Below, piece after piece: positions 34,885-44,990 of a stretch of 57,788 nt of DNA. How positions within the stretch are numbered: position 1 is the stretch's first letter; every line of letters begins with the position of its first letter. Where the stretch lies: contig JAEULB010000057.1 of assembly GCA_016792585.1 (NCBI GenBank), positions 1 to 57,788 on the forward strand, given 5' to 3'. Below the pieces are notes generated by a model. The model was not told the DNA's origin. It saw only the letters and a program-made list of their open reading frames with translations, and made no database searches. The position numbers and the translations under genes are program-made. Source of the stretch: Rhodospirillaceae bacterium. Lineage in GTDB: Bacteria; Pseudomonadota; Alphaproteobacteria; SHVZ01.

Positions 34885-36489
34885 TCAGCCCTTCTTCTCG
34901 ATATTCCAAAGAACCAGACGGACCGTGTCGAGCACGCCCGAGAGGTTCTTCCGGTAGGCGACCGGCGAGTAGAACTGGCCGACCGGGATATAGGGAACCA
35001 CTTCGAAGAAGCGCGTCTGCAGCCGCTCGACGACCTTCTTCTGCTCCTCGGTGGTCGCCGCCATCGGGAACTCGAGGCGGATCTTCTCGAGCGTGTCGTC
35101 GCAGGGCCAGCCGAACCAGTTGGAGCCGTCGCAGGGCGTCGGCACCGCGGCGTTGGTCAGCGGGCTGCCCTGGGCCAGGCCGCCGCCCCAGGTGTGGAAG
35201 ATGTGCCAGCCGCGCGGGTTCTTCTCGGGATCGTCCTTGAGCGCGCGGCGCGCGCTCTGGGTGCCCCAGTCGACCGTGTGCAGGTCGACGTTGATGCCCG
35301 CCTCCTTGAGCTTCTGCGAGGTGACGATCGCCTGGGTATGGGCGAGATGCGCCTCGGCAGGATCGAGCAGCACGATGCGCTCGCCTTTGTAGCCGCCTTC
35401 CTTGAGGAGCTCCTTCGCCTTGGCGAGGTTCTGCTCCTTCGTGCCCGTGGCCCACGGGCCGACGCCGGCGGTCGTCTCGAACGGCGTGCCGCAGACGAAC
35501 ACCGACCAGCACGGCTTCTCGTACTCGCGGTTGCCGATCATCGAGCCCAGGTAGTCGCGCTGATCCCCGACCAGGTAGAGCAAGGCTTGCCTGATCTTCG
35601 GATTGTTCATCGGCGGCGCCAGATGGTTGATCCGGAAGATGCCTTGCGTGCCGATGCGGTCGATGACGCGGACCTCGATGTTGGGATCGCGCTTCATCAG
35701 CGGCAGCAAGTCGGTTGTCGGGATCTCGATCGCGTCGACCTCGGCGCGGATCAGCGCCTGGGCGGCGATGTTCGCGTCGGGAATGACGATCCACTCGACC
35801 CGGTCGACCTTGGCGACCTTGCCGCCGGCGAAGCCGTCGGCCGGTTCCGGCCTGGGCTTGTAGGCCGGGTTCTTCCTGTAGACGACCTTGGCGCCCTGCA
35901 CCCACTCGTCCTTGGACATGATATAGGGGCCGGAACCGGTGGGATCGGTGATCTGCTGGTCGGCGGCGAGGCTCGCTTCCTTCTCGCGCGTGATGAACAG
36001 CGGGTTCTCGGGATTGCCCAGCATCGCCAGAACCGGGCCGAATGGCTTGGCGAGCCTGAGCTCGAAGGTCGTCGGGCCGGTCGCCACCACATCCTTGGTG
36101 AAGCTCATCAGCGTCTTGCCGGTGGGGATGCGGTCTCCCCATCGCTTGATCGTCGCGACCACGTCCTTCGCCGTCACCGGCGAGCCGTCGTGGAAGGCGA
36201 GCCCGTCGCGAAGCTTGAAGCTCCAGGTGAGGCCATCGGCGCTCCGCTGGTGGCTCTCGACCATCTGCGGCACGTAGTCGAGTTTGCTGTTGGGCGCATA
36301 AAGCACGTCGTAGACCATGTAGCCGTGGTTCGACGTGATGTTGTTGGTGGTCCAGACGGTATCGAGGATCTTCAGATCCGCCTGCGGCACGATGCGGAGC
36401 GTGCTCTGGGCGAGCGCGTCGCCCCCAGCCAGGCCGAGCGCGGCGATGCCGGCACCGGCGAGCAGCAGCCGCCAATCGAACTTTCGCAT
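34885..36489 (-). CDS. ABC transporter substrate-binding protein, family 5 (peptide type)
   Basis: A 534-residue periplasmic binding protein with a signal peptide (MRKFDWRLLLAGAGIAALGLAGGDALAQ). The SBP_bac_5 signature is present as LTWSFKLRDGLAFHDGSPVTAKDV, and the C-terminal region ends VVPYIPVGQFYSPVAYRKNLSG, typical of dipeptide or oligopeptide receptors. No permeases are near. It is divergent from the MlrC-like gene across 175 bp, and the two may serve the same peptide-related substrate. It differs clearly from the receptor at 19.5 kb. Confidence 0.9.
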   Translation of the reverse strand: MRKFDWRLLLAGAGIAALGLAGGDALAQSTLRIVPQADLKILDTVWTTNNITSNHGYMVYDVLYAPNSKLDYVPQMVESHQRSADGLTWSFKLRDGLAFHDGSPVTAKDVVATIKRWGDRIPTGKTLMSFTKDVVATGPTTFELRLAKPFGPVLAMLGNPENPLFITREKEASLAADQQITDPTGSGPYIMSKDEWVQGAKVVYRKNPAYKPRPEPADGFAGGKVAKVDRVEWIVIPDANIAAQALIRAEVDAIEIPTTDLLPLMKRDPNIEVRVIDRIGTQGIFRINHLAPPMNNPKIRQALLYLVGDQRDYLGSMIGNREYEKPCWSVFVCGTPFETTAGVGPWATGTKEQNLAKAKELLKEGGYKGERIVLLDPAEAHLAHTQAIVTSQKLKEAGINVDLHTVDWGTQSARRALKDDPEKNPRGWHIFHTWGGGLAQGSPLTNAAVPTPCDGSNWFGWPCDDTLEKIRLEFPMAATTEEQKKVVERLQTRFFEVVPYIPVGQFYSPVAYRKNLSGVLDTVRLVLWNIEKKG

Positions 36490-36664
36490 GAAGCCTCCTG
36501 TTGTGATGGCTCCCGGCGCGGCATCGCTCAGAAGACGCCCGTCCGGAGCGATTTCTTGGTTGCAAGAGGAAGCCTAGCCCCCGGCACGCGGAGGTGGCAA
36601 CGGCGTCGGCTTTACGGTGAGCGGGGGTCCGCCGTAACGTCGGTCATCCGAAAGGGAGGCGTCC

Positions 36665-38161
36665 ATGGCCGGCTTCAAGGTCTTCTCCGCCACCGTGATG
36701 CACGAGTCGCTCAGCTTCTGCCGGCTGCCAGCGGATCTCGAGCGCTTCAAGACCACCGGCGGCTACGAACGCGACGACGAGATCCCGAAAGCCTATCGCG
36801 GCACCAAGAGCGAATGGGGGGCGATCTTTGACCTCGCGGACCGTTTCGGCTGGAGCGTCGTGCATCCGCTCGTCGCCAACACCTCGCCATCGGGGCCGGT
36901 GACGCGGGATGCCTACGAGCACTTCAGCGAGGTGATCCTCTTGAGCCTGAAGAAGGCGATGCCGGTCGACGGGCTGCTGCTGCCGCTGCACGGCGCAATG
37001 GTCGCCGAGCACCTGGAAGACGCCGAGGGCGAGCTACTGCGCCGTATCCGCGAGGTGATCGGCCGCAAGGTACCGGTCGCGGTCACGCTCGACCTCCACG
37101 CCAATATCGGCCCGGACCTGGCGAAACATGCGGACATCGTCTCGACCTACCGGACGACGCCGCATGTCGACATGTACGAGACGGCGATCCGAGCCGGCGA
37201 GCTGCTTCAGCGCGCGATGAAGGGCGAGATCAGGCCGCATGTCGCCTATGCGCAGCGACCGATGTTCAACGGCCTCGACCAGGGCCGCACGATCTCCGGC
37301 AAGGGCCCGATGGTCGACATCCTGGCCAAGGCCAAGGCGATCCTGGCGAAGGACAAGGACATCCTCGACATCGGCATCAATGCCGGCTTCGACTGGGCCG
37401 ACAAGAAGCATGTCGGGCCGACCGTGCTGGTGACCGGCAACCAGGGCACCACAAAGGCGCAGAAGGTCGCGGACGAGCTGATCGATTTCGCGTGGGAGAC
37501 CCGCGCGACCAAGACGATCGAGCTCCGCCCCATCGACGAGGTGATCCGCATCGCCAAGGAGCCACGCTCCGGCAACGGCCCGCTGCTGATCGGCGACTAC
37601 ACCGACTGTCCCGGTGGTGCCGGCATGGGCGACGGGACTGCGCTGCTGAAGGCAATGATCGAGGCCGATCTGCAGGACGTCGCGGTCGGATCGATCGCGG
37701 ACGCGGAGTCGGCGGAGAAGGCGCGCAAGGCCGGTGTCGGCGCCACCGTCACGCTCGATCTCGGCGGCAAGCACGACCCGCGCTTCGGCGGCACACCGCT
37801 TCGCGTGACCGGCAAGGTGATCGCGGTCGGCGATGGCGTGATCACGCGGAAAGGACCGTTCGCAACCGGCACGGTCACCTCGTTCGGACCGAGTGCCGTG
37901 GTCCAGGTCGGCGGCATCAAGATCATCGTCGCCAGCCATCGCGTGCAGATCGACGACCGCGAGCAGTTCCGCCACTTCGGCATCGAGCCGGAGACGACGA
38001 ACATCCTCGCCTGCAAGGCGATGAACCACTTCCGCGCCGACTTCGAGAAGATCGGCCGCCGCCTGGTCTATGTCGACTCCGGCGGCATCACCTCGTTCAA
38101 CTGGAAGCAATACCCCTACAAGAACATCCGCCGGCCGATCTGGCCGCTGGACCCGCTCTAG
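36665..38161 (+). CDS. M81 family metallopeptidase (MlrC/microcystinase C-like)
   Basis: A 498-residue zinc peptidase of the DUF1485/MlrC family, whose best-known member finishes breakdown of linearised microcystin. Candidate metal ligands are in the TLDLHANIGPDL and YRTTPHVDMYETA segments. The C-terminal MlrC domain includes GDYTDCPGGAGMGDGTALL. RBS AGGGAGG precedes the ATG. Without the other mlr genes, microcystin breakdown is unlikely; hydrolysis of modified peptides or amides is a better guess. A peptide-type binding protein gene lies divergently upstream. Confidence 0.87.
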   Translation: MAGFKVFSATVMHESLSFCRLPADLERFKTTGGYERDDEIPKAYRGTKSEWGAIFDLADRFGWSVVHPLVANTSPSGPVTRDAYEHFSEVILLSLKKAMPVDGLLLPLHGAMVAEHLEDAEGELLRRIREVIGRKVPVAVTLDLHANIGPDLAKHADIVSTYRTTPHVDMYETAIRAGELLQRAMKGEIRPHVAYAQRPMFNGLDQGRTISGKGPMVDILAKAKAILAKDKDILDIGINAGFDWADKKHVGPTVLVTGNQGTTKAQKVADELIDFAWETRATKTIELRPIDEVIRIAKEPRSGNGPLLIGDYTDCPGGAGMGDGTALLKAMIEADLQDVAVGSIADAESAEKARKAGVGATVTLDLGGKHDPRFGGTPLRVTGKVIAVGDGVITRKGPFATGTVTSFGPSAVVQVGGIKIIVASHRVQIDDREQFRHFGIEPETTNILACKAMNHFRADFEKIGRRLVYVDSGGITSFNWKQYPYKNIRRPIWPLDPL

Positions 38162-38174
38162 GGCTCGATCCTGG

Positions 38175-39344
38175 TCAAGGTTCTTGGGGGATCTGCTTCC
38201 AGCCGGCGCGGCCGCGAACCGCGTCGATCACCTCCTGGTGGCGCCAGCCGTCGGCGATGGTGAGATAGGGCTCGTGCTCCTTGCCCTCTATGTCGCGGAC
38301 GAACTCGCGGGCGAGCGCGTTCCATGAGCGCTGCACGATGTCCCAACCCTTGGGCCAGTTGGATCGCGTCTGCGGCGGCGGCAGCCAGCTCTCGATCTCG
38401 GCGGTCAACGGCACCTCCTTGAAGGCGGTGTCACCCTCGCGCCACAGATGGACCGCGCCCTGGCAATACGCCTCGTCGACATGAACAGTGCCGTTCGAGC
38501 CGTAGAAGGCGACGTAGTCCTGGTACTTTCCCTTCCTCAGGCACGAGTGGCGGAAGGTGACGCTGACCGCCTTCGCCGGATCGCCTCCTTTGGCGCCGAT
38601 GCGATCCAGCACCGTATAGGACCAGTCGCTGTCGACCTCGGCCCAACCGGCAGCTTCGGCCTTTTCGGGCGAGACCTCGCTCTTGTGCCAATCGCGGAAG
38701 TCATGGGGCATCGGCACCTTCGGCGCGCGCTTCAGATCGTTCCGCGTCTCGCCGGCGACGCTGAGGCTGACACCGCCCAAGACCGACTCCGCGATCGCCA
38801 GCTTGTGGGTGAAGTTGTTGTTGAGCCTTCCGCCGCCGAGCTTCAGCTGATGCGGCCATCCGTAGGGCAACCGTTGCGGCCAGCGATAATGCGAGACGAA
38901 CTCGGCCTCGAAGACGGTGCCGATGGTGCCGTAGCGGATCAGGTTGCGGGCGAGCAGCGCCGAGGGTTGATAGCAGGAGGTCGCCGCATAAGCCGATTTC
39001 ACGCCGGCCTTCTTCGTCGCCGCCGCCAGCCGGCGTGCGTCCGCCGAGGTGGGCGCCAGCGGCTTGTCGATCAGGATGTGACAACCCTGCGCCAGCGCGG
39101 TCTCTACCATCTCGACATGAGTGTCGCCGGGGGTCGCGACCGCAACGATTTCGGGCTTGAGCTCGGACAACGTCTTCCGCCAGTCGGTGCTGGCAACCTT
39201 GATGCCGAGCCCGTCGGCTACCTTGCGCACGACGTCGGCCGTCCGGCTCGCGATCGCCGCGACCTCGACGCCGGCCTCCTGGAGCGCGATCGAGTGCCCC
39301 TCGCCCGCCGATCCCGCCCCCAGAACCATCGCCTTCAGCGCCAT
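38175..39344 (-). CDS. Gfo/Idh/MocA family oxidoreductase
   Basis: A 389-residue NAD(P)-dependent dehydrogenase. The Rossmann motif GAGSAGEGHS begins at residue 9, and LIDKPLAPTSADAR is the family EKP motif with a Lys for catalysis. The C-terminal Gfo/Idh domain follows. Such enzymes oxidise or reduce sugars, inositols and sugar acids. GGGGAGG precedes the ATG. It converges with the MlrC-like gene (13 bp between stops) and is divergent from the SDR gene. Confidence 0.9.
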   Translation of the reverse strand: MALKAMVLGAGSAGEGHSIALQEAGVEVAAIASRTADVVRKVADGLGIKVASTDWRKTLSELKPEIVAVATPGDTHVEMVETALAQGCHILIDKPLAPTSADARRLAAATKKAGVKSAYAATSCYQPSALLARNLIRYGTIGTVFEAEFVSHYRWPQRLPYGWPHQLKLGGGRLNNNFTHKLAIAESVLGGVSLSVAGETRNDLKRAPKVPMPHDFRDWHKSEVSPEKAEAAGWAEVDSDWSYTVLDRIGAKGGDPAKAVSVTFRHSCLRKGKYQDYVAFYGSNGTVHVDEAYCQGAVHLWREGDTAFKEVPLTAEIESWLPPPQTRSNWPKGWDIVQRSWNALAREFVRDIEGKEHEPYLTIADGWRHQEVIDAVRGRAGWKQIPQEP

Positions 39345-39476
39345 GAATGCCTCCCCTGGATCGCGACAAGGGAGCGGGCACAGGGCCCGGGGTCAACGCC
39401 GAAGCAAATTCCGCGGTTCGCCGGCCGCCGATCCGCGCTAGTCTCCCGGCCGCACGTTGAACCAGGGGAACTCGCC

Positions 39477-40223
39477 ATGGCATTCGACTTCAAGGGCAAG
39501 AAGGTCATCGTCTGCGGCGCCAGCCGCGGCATCGGTAGGGCGATCGCGCTCGGCTTCGCCGAGAGCGGCGCCGACGTCTCGATCTGTTCGCGGAACGCCG
39601 AGACGCTGGAGAAGACCCGGACGGAGATGGCCCGCTTCGGCCGCAAGGCGCATGCCGCCACCTGCGACCTCGCAAAGGAGTCGGAGATCGCCAGGTACAT
39701 GCCGGACGCGATCAAGACGCTGGGCGGGCTCGACGTGCTGGTGAACAATGCCACCGGGCTCGGCGTCGGCGACGACGAGAAGAGCTGGGAGGTCAGCGTC
39801 GACGTCGACCTCCTGGCGACGGTCCGCGCCTCGCGCGAGGCGATGGCGGCGCTCAAGTCGTCGAAGGGCAACATCATCAACATCGCCTCGGGCTCGGGCC
39901 TGCGCCCGTCGGTTCGCACGCCGGCCTACGGCGCGGCGAAGGCGGCAGTCATCCACTACACGCGGACCCTGGCGGCGATCCACGCCAAGGCCGGCGTCCG
40001 CGTCAACTGCGTGGCGCCGGGCTCGATCGAGTTCCCGGGCGGCGTCTGGGCCGATCGCAAGGCCAACGACCCCGCTCTCTACAAGGCGACGCTGGCGAAC
40101 TGCCCGATGGGCCGCATGGGCACGACCGAGGAAGTCACCAACGTCGTGATGTTCCTGGCATCCCCGATGGCGAGCTGGGTCACCGCCCAGATCATCGGCG
40201 TCAACGGCGGCCAGGGACTCTAG
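39477..40223 (+). CDS. Short-chain dehydrogenase/reductase (SDR)
   Basis: A 248-residue classical SDR. The cofactor motif is CGASRGIG (13-20), followed by NNAT, and the active site includes Ser138/Ser140 and Tyr151-x3-Lys155 (YGAAK). The C-terminal GVNGGQGL is the usual SDR ending. The ATG at 39477 follows AGGGGAA. The position after the first beta strand (residues SRN) lacks the Asp typical of NAD-only enzymes, so NADP is possible. Its stop directly abuts the convergent TauD-like gene. Confidence 0.92.
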   Translation: MAFDFKGKKVIVCGASRGIGRAIALGFAESGADVSICSRNAETLEKTRTEMARFGRKAHAATCDLAKESEIARYMPDAIKTLGGLDVLVNNATGLGVGDDEKSWEVSVDVDLLATVRASREAMAALKSSKGNIINIASGSGLRPSVRTPAYGAAKAAVIHYTRTLAAIHAKAGVRVNCVAPGSIEFPGGVWADRKANDPALYKATLANCPMGRMGTTEEVTNVVMFLASPMASWVTAQIIGVNGGQGL

Positions 40224-41090
<867 letters not shown>

Positions 41091-41134
41091 TGGGCGCACT
41101 CCGGACGCGATTGCGTCCGAGCATACACCAGGTT

Positions 41135-41485
41135 TCAGGCGGCCTCGTGCCGGCGCTTCCGCGCGACGTGGCCCCGACGCGGCGGCGGCAGCTTCCGCCC
41201 GAACTGGCGGCGCAGCTCGTCCTTTGCCGCCTTCAATGTCCGGGCCCGCTCGGCACTCAGGTTCTTGCCGGCGCGATTGACGTAGAAGGTCAGCATCGCG
41301 ATCGCGGAACGATAGGGATCGGCCTTCCGCCGATCGCTTGCCTCGGCCGACTTCTTCAAGGACGCAGCGATGCGCTTCGGGTCCTTCCAGGTGAAGAGAC
41401 CTTTCTTCAAGTCGAGCGCGTCGCTGTGCTCGGTCACGTCGGCCGACCAGCGGTCGGTGGGGCTGCCGTGGGACGATTCCGTCAT
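41135..41485 (-). CDS. DUF3175 domain-containing protein
   Basis: A 116-residue basic protein matching the DUF3175 pattern along its length (RWSADVTEHSDALDLKKGLF, ASLKKSAEASDRRK, SAIAMLTFYVNRAGKNL). The Arg/Lys/His-rich C-terminus suggests nucleic-acid binding, but the function is unknown. GGAGG precedes the ATG. It is 44 bp upstream of the TauD-like gene on the same strand but is probably unrelated to it. Confidence 0.87.
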   Translation of the reverse strand: MTESSHGSPTDRWSADVTEHSDALDLKKGLFTWKDPKRIAASLKKSAEASDRRKADPYRSAIAMLTFYVNRAGKNLSAERARTLKAAKDELRRQFGRKLPPPRRGHVARKRRHEAA

Positions 41486-41616
41486 GGCATGCCTCCAAAT
41501 ACTTACCGTCTAAACAGGCCCCGCGCGGAGGGCGTTCCCGTGACAAGGAAGCGGCCCCGGAACCGTGCGGTACCGAGGGAGTTTGCCCTTCACCGGAAGA
41601 ACCGGAGGAGGCCAAC

Positions 41617-41799
41617 ATGCGTCCGTTCATTCTCGTCGTCCTCGCGGCGCCCTTGCTGCTTGCCGGCTGCGGCGGGTCATCGGAGCCGCAGCGTGTCTAT
41701 GTCCAGCCCCAGTCCGCGGCGATGCCGTCCGGCGGCACGACCGTTGTGGTTCCGCCGGGCAGCTCCGCGAAGATCTGTCCGGTCGGCACCGTCTGCTGA
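41617..41799 (+). CDS. Small lipoprotein (60 aa)
   Basis: A 60-residue protein with a lipoprotein signal peptide and lipobox LLAGC, so lipidation is predicted at Cys18. The mature part is short, Ser/Pro/Val-rich, and ends with a second Cys pair (KICPVGTVC) that could form a disulfide. GGAGG lies seven bases before the ATG and a strong terminator follows, so it is a discrete gene. No function can be assigned. Confidence 0.78.
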   Translation: MRPFILVVLAAPLLLAGCGGSSEPQRVYVQPQSAAMPSGGTTVVVPPGSSAKICPVGTVC

Positions 41800-41813
41800 T
41801 CCCGTCAATGCGA

Positions 41814-41841
41814 GGGGGCGCTCCGGCGCCCCCTTCTATTT
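41814..41841 (+). terminator. Rho-independent terminator of the small lipoprotein gene
   Basis: A perfect 8-bp stem (GGGGGCGC 41814-41821 with 41826-41833, 4-nt loop) is followed by TTCTATTT on the plus strand. It can also serve the convergent AI-2E family gene ending at 41841. Confidence 0.8.
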
Positions 41842-42977
41842 CAGCCCGAAAGGAAGTGACCGAAGGGATTGAGGGGCCCGACCCGGTCGCAGACGATCTT
41901 CGTCACCGCCATGATGGGAACGGCGAGGATCGCCCCAGGTACGCCCCACATCCAGTACCAGAACACCAGCGCCAGGATCACCAGCACCGGGTTCAGCGTG
42001 AAGCGCCGGGCGAGCAGCATCGGCGTGATCCCCTCCCCCTCGGCAAGATGGATCGCGAGGTAGAGGCTGGCCGGCAGCATCGCTTCCCAGAGGCCGTCGA
42101 GCGTGAGGAAGCCGACGAAGAAGAAGAGTCCGACGCCGAGCAGCGGGCCTAGGATCGGGACGTAGTTGAGCAGGAAGGCGACGACGCCCCAGAGCACCGG
42201 ATCGCCGACTCCGCAGAACCACATCACGAAGCCGGTCGCGAGACCCACCAGCAGGTTCATCGCGGTGATGGTGAGGAGGTATCCGGAGATGTCGCTCTCG
42301 ATCTGCTGGGAGATCTCGACCGCGCGGCGCTTGTCGCCGAAACGCGGCAGCACCTCGACCAGCTTGCGAAGGAAGGTGTCGCCCGAGATCAGCAGGAAGA
42401 ACAGCAGCAGACCGGTGGTGAACAGCCCGGCGGCGAAGTTCCAGGTGCCGGCGAACAGCTGCTCGGGCAGAGAGCCCTCCGCCGCGGGTATCGTCACCAT
42501 CGCCGCGTCGATCTGCGTCAGGCTGCGGGCCGCATGCAGGAAGCGGCGGAGGATCTCGACCGGCTCACTCAGGAACTCGAGCCGTTCCTGCATCCTCGGG
42601 ATCGCCGACGGCAGCTTGGCGAACCAGTCGCCGGCCGGCGCGGTCAGCGCCGCGACCAGGCCGACGATGAAGGCGGTGACGGTCATCAGCAGAAGCAGGG
42701 CCGCCACGACCCGCGGTACCGACCAGCGCTCGAGGAACCTGAGCGCCGGGTTCAGCAGCAGCTTCAGGACGACGGCGAGCACCACGGGAAGGATGATCGC
42801 CTTGGCGACGTAGAGAACCGCGAGCATGACGACCAGGAACACCCCGGCCTGAAGCAGGAAGCTTCCCTGGATCGGATCGACGGGAACCGCGGATTCCGCG
42901 GGCGCAAGGTCAGCGCTGTCGCCTTCGGTGGGCGGCGGATCGATATCACGAAGTTGTCGCAGGTTGGGGACGGTCAC
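41841..42977 (-). CDS. AI-2E family transporter (PerM-like)
   Basis: A roughly 378-residue inner-membrane protein of the AI-2E exporter/PerM family, with about eight helices: two or three at the N-terminus (FLVVMLAVLYVAKAIILPVVLAVVL), a soluble insertion (about 140-220), then a hydrophobic C-terminal block ending LVFWYWMWGVPGAILAVP. Members export autoinducer-2 or act as H+/Na+ antiporters. The start is uncertain; GTG at 42977 (VTVPNLRQLRDIDPPP) is suggested because longer forms become Arg/Ser-rich and overlap the divergent desulfhydrase gene. Confidence 0.83.
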   Translation of the reverse strand: MTVPNLRQLRDIDPPPTEGDSADLAPAESAVPVDPIQGSFLLQAGVFLVVMLAVLYVAKAIILPVVLAVVLKLLLNPALRFLERWSVPRVVAALLLLMTVTAFIVGLVAALTAPAGDWFAKLPSAIPRMQERLEFLSEPVEILRRFLHAARSLTQIDAAMVTIPAAEGSLPEQLFAGTWNFAAGLFTTGLLLFFLLISGDTFLRKLVEVLPRFGDKRRAVEISQQIESDISGYLLTITAMNLLVGLATGFVMWFCGVGDPVLWGVVAFLLNYVPILGPLLGVGLFFFVGFLTLDGLWEAMLPASLYLAIHLAEGEGITPMLLARRFTLNPVLVILALVFWYWMWGVPGAILAVPIMAVTKIVCDRVGPLNPFGHFLSG

Positions 42978-43080
42978 GCCGATAAAAGGCGCCGGCCCTC
43001 CCGCGGTTCCGTGGTTCCCGGCCTTCGGCGCGGCGCTTGCGGCCTTCGTGCTACCGTTCCGTCGCCTTACGGAGGATCGC

Positions 43081-44133
43081 ATGGCCGTCCAGACCCAGTC
43101 GCGCAACCGCCCACTGTCCCGCGCCGAGCTCAGGGCCCGGATCGACCGGCTGCCGCGCACCCGCCTCGCCGCGTTGCCGACGCCGCTCGAGGCCTGCCCG
43201 CGTCTGACGGCCGCAATCGGTGGGCCTGAGATCCTGGTCAAACGCGACGATATGACGGGCCTGGCATTCGGTGGCAACAAGGCACGCCAGCTCGAGTTCC
43301 TGTTCCCCGGTATCCTCGCCTCCGGATGCGACACCATCGTCGCCGGCGCCTATACCCAGTCGAACTGGTGCCGGCAGATCACCGCGGCTGCCTGCCGCCT
43401 CGGCCTCAAGGTCGAGCTGGTGCTGGTGCATGGAATCAAGGGACCGAAGCTCACCGGTAACCTGCTGCTCGACAAGCTGATGGGCGCCAACGTCACCATC
43501 GTCGACATCGACGACGTGCAGCGCCTGCCGCCGATCCTGGAAGCCAAGACCCAGGAACTGAAGGCGGCCGGCCGCAAGCCCTACCTGGTCTCGCCGTTCG
43601 CGATGTCGACGCTGTCGATCTCGACGGTGGGATATGTCGAGGCAATGGTAGAGATCGACGAGCAGCTCTCGGCGCGCGGGCTCAAGGCCGATTGCGTCTA
43701 CGTCTCCGGCGCAAACATGACGCCGGCCGGGCTCCTGCTGGGCGCCAAGGCGCTGGGGCTCACGACCCGCGTGGTCGGCATCAGCCCGGTGCGCTGGGAC
43801 GAGGACCGCGCCACCGACATCGCCCGCATCGCCAATGCGGCGGCGAAGCACCTGGAGCTCGACGTCACTGTCTCGCCCGCCGACGTCGAGAACGACGACG
43901 GCTATGTCGGCCCGAAATACGGCTTAGTGACGCCCGAATGCCGCGAGGCGGTCAAGCTTGCGGCCTCGACCGAAGGCCTGATCCTCGATCCGGTCTACAC
44001 CGGCAAGGCGATGGCCGGTCTCATCGGCCATGTGCGCCAGGGCAAACTCAGGAAGGGCGAGACCGCGGTCTTCCTGCATACCGGCGGCATGCCGGCGGTC
44101 TTCGCCTATGCCGAGGACCTGGTCGACGCCTGA
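43081..44133 (+). CDS. D-cysteine desulfhydrase / ACC deaminase-like PLP enzyme
   Basis: A 350-residue fold-type II PLP enzyme. Lys67 in GGNKARQLEF is the Schiff-base lysine, and VSGANMTPAGLLLGAKALG holds the phosphate-binding region. The N-terminal LPTPLEACPRL and IGGPEILVKRDDMTGLAFGGN pattern places it with D-cysteine desulfhydrases and 1-aminocyclopropane-1-carboxylate deaminases; the two activities are not separable by eye. GGAGG precedes the ATG at 43081. Stops of this gene and the convergent membrane-protein gene are one base apart. Confidence 0.87.
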   Translation: MAVQTQSRNRPLSRAELRARIDRLPRTRLAALPTPLEACPRLTAAIGGPEILVKRDDMTGLAFGGNKARQLEFLFPGILASGCDTIVAGAYTQSNWCRQITAAACRLGLKVELVLVHGIKGPKLTGNLLLDKLMGANVTIVDIDDVQRLPPILEAKTQELKAAGRKPYLVSPFAMSTLSISTVGYVEAMVEIDEQLSARGLKADCVYVSGANMTPAGLLLGAKALGLTTRVVGISPVRWDEDRATDIARIANAAAKHLELDVTVSPADVENDDGYVGPKYGLVTPECREAVKLAASTEGLILDPVYTGKAMAGLIGHVRQGKLRKGETAVFLHTGGMPAVFAYAEDLVDA

Positions 44134-44134
44134 G

Positions 44135-44539
44135 CTACTCGCGCTCGGGGATCGAGAAGTCGCGCCTGGCGGTCGAGATGGTGATGGTGAATCCGGCGAT
44201 CACGTCGAACAGCGCCATCACCATGATCAGGAGGAATGTGGAAGTGCCGAGTGCCGGCACCAGCAGGAAACCGATCAGGCAGGCGACGAACGAGAACAGC
44301 GACAGGATGTGGTCGAGGACCGAGGCCTGCGAAGTCCGCGTCGCCTTCAGGATCTCGAAGTAGAGCGCGATCACCGACAGAAGCAGCAGGAAGTCGCCGA
44401 TGGCGAAGGTCCAGCTCGCACCGGACGGCAGCGTGAACGAAGCCATGGACGAGGATGGGACGCCCGAGCCGAAGACGGCGAGGAATGCATACACAAGGGC
44501 GATGCAGCCGATCAGCGGCACTTGCCGAATCATGTTCAT
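44135..44539 (-). CDS. Small integral membrane protein, four helices (134 aa)
   Basis: A 134-residue protein with four evident transmembrane helices (about 8-25, 42-62, 75-96, 100-122) and short loops; the C-terminus is charged. The layout resembles small conserved bacterial membrane proteins found next to unrelated genes, and no family name is certain. GGAGG lies about eleven bases before the ATG at 44539. Confidence 0.7.
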   Translation of the reverse strand: MNMIRQVPLIGCIALVYAFLAVFGSGVPSSSMASFTLPSGASWTFAIGDFLLLLSVIALYFEILKATRTSQASVLDHILSLFSFVACLIGFLLVPALGTSTFLLIMVMALFDVIAGFTITISTARRDFSIPERE

Positions 44540-44648
44540 CGCGGACGATCCTCCGGTAGGGCGAGCGGTATCAGGTTAGCACGCGGACCGGAACTCCGCA
44601 GGGACGCTTCCCGTTTCTCTCCGTCGACTATTCGAGAGAGAGGGTCCC

Positions 44649-44939
44649 ATGAAAGTCAGCATCGCCGGCGCCGCCGTCATGCTCGCGGTCGCCGCCGTCT
44701 TTGCCACTCCGGGCTTCGTCGGCACCGGAAGCGCCGCGGCGGCCTGCGACCCGGGCACCCGGATCGATGCCTCGACCGCCAACGGCGCCAAGCGCCGTTT
44801 CGAGGCGGCGGGCTATCGCAATGTCCGTGTGATCAAGAAGGGCTGTGACAACTATTGGCACGGCATGGGTGCCAAGAACGGCACCGAGGGCCGTATCGTG
44901 CTGGCGCCGTCCGGCGAGGTTCTGCCGGAAAACGACTGA
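44649..44939 (+). CDS. Small secreted protein (96 aa), unknown function
   Basis: A 96-residue protein with a clear signal peptide and likely cleavage after SAAAA. The mature part is about 64 residues and contains two Cys (one just after the signal, one in IKKGCDNYWHG), possibly forming a disulfide. The stretch AKRRFEAAGYRNVRVIKKG followed by W and G residues looks like a small PepSY-like or ligand-binding module, a tentative reading. A long hairpin follows the stop codon. Confidence 0.7.
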   Translation: MKVSIAGAAVMLAVAAVFATPGFVGTGSAAAACDPGTRIDASTANGAKRRFEAAGYRNVRVIKKGCDNYWHGMGAKNGTEGRIVLAPSGEVLPEND

Positions 44940-44947
44940 CCGCTCTC

Positions 44948-44985
44948 GGCCGCGCACCCGGCAATTTCGGCCGGGTGCGGCGGCC
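44948..44985. terminator. Strong hairpin after the small secreted protein gene
   Basis: A perfect 10-bp inner stem (CGCACCCGGC 44953-44962 with 44970-44979) is extended by an outer GGCCG/CGGCC pair (44948-44952, 44981-44985) past one bulged base. It lies between convergent genes and has no T tract on either strand. Confidence 0.6.
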
Positions 44986-44990
44986 GAATG

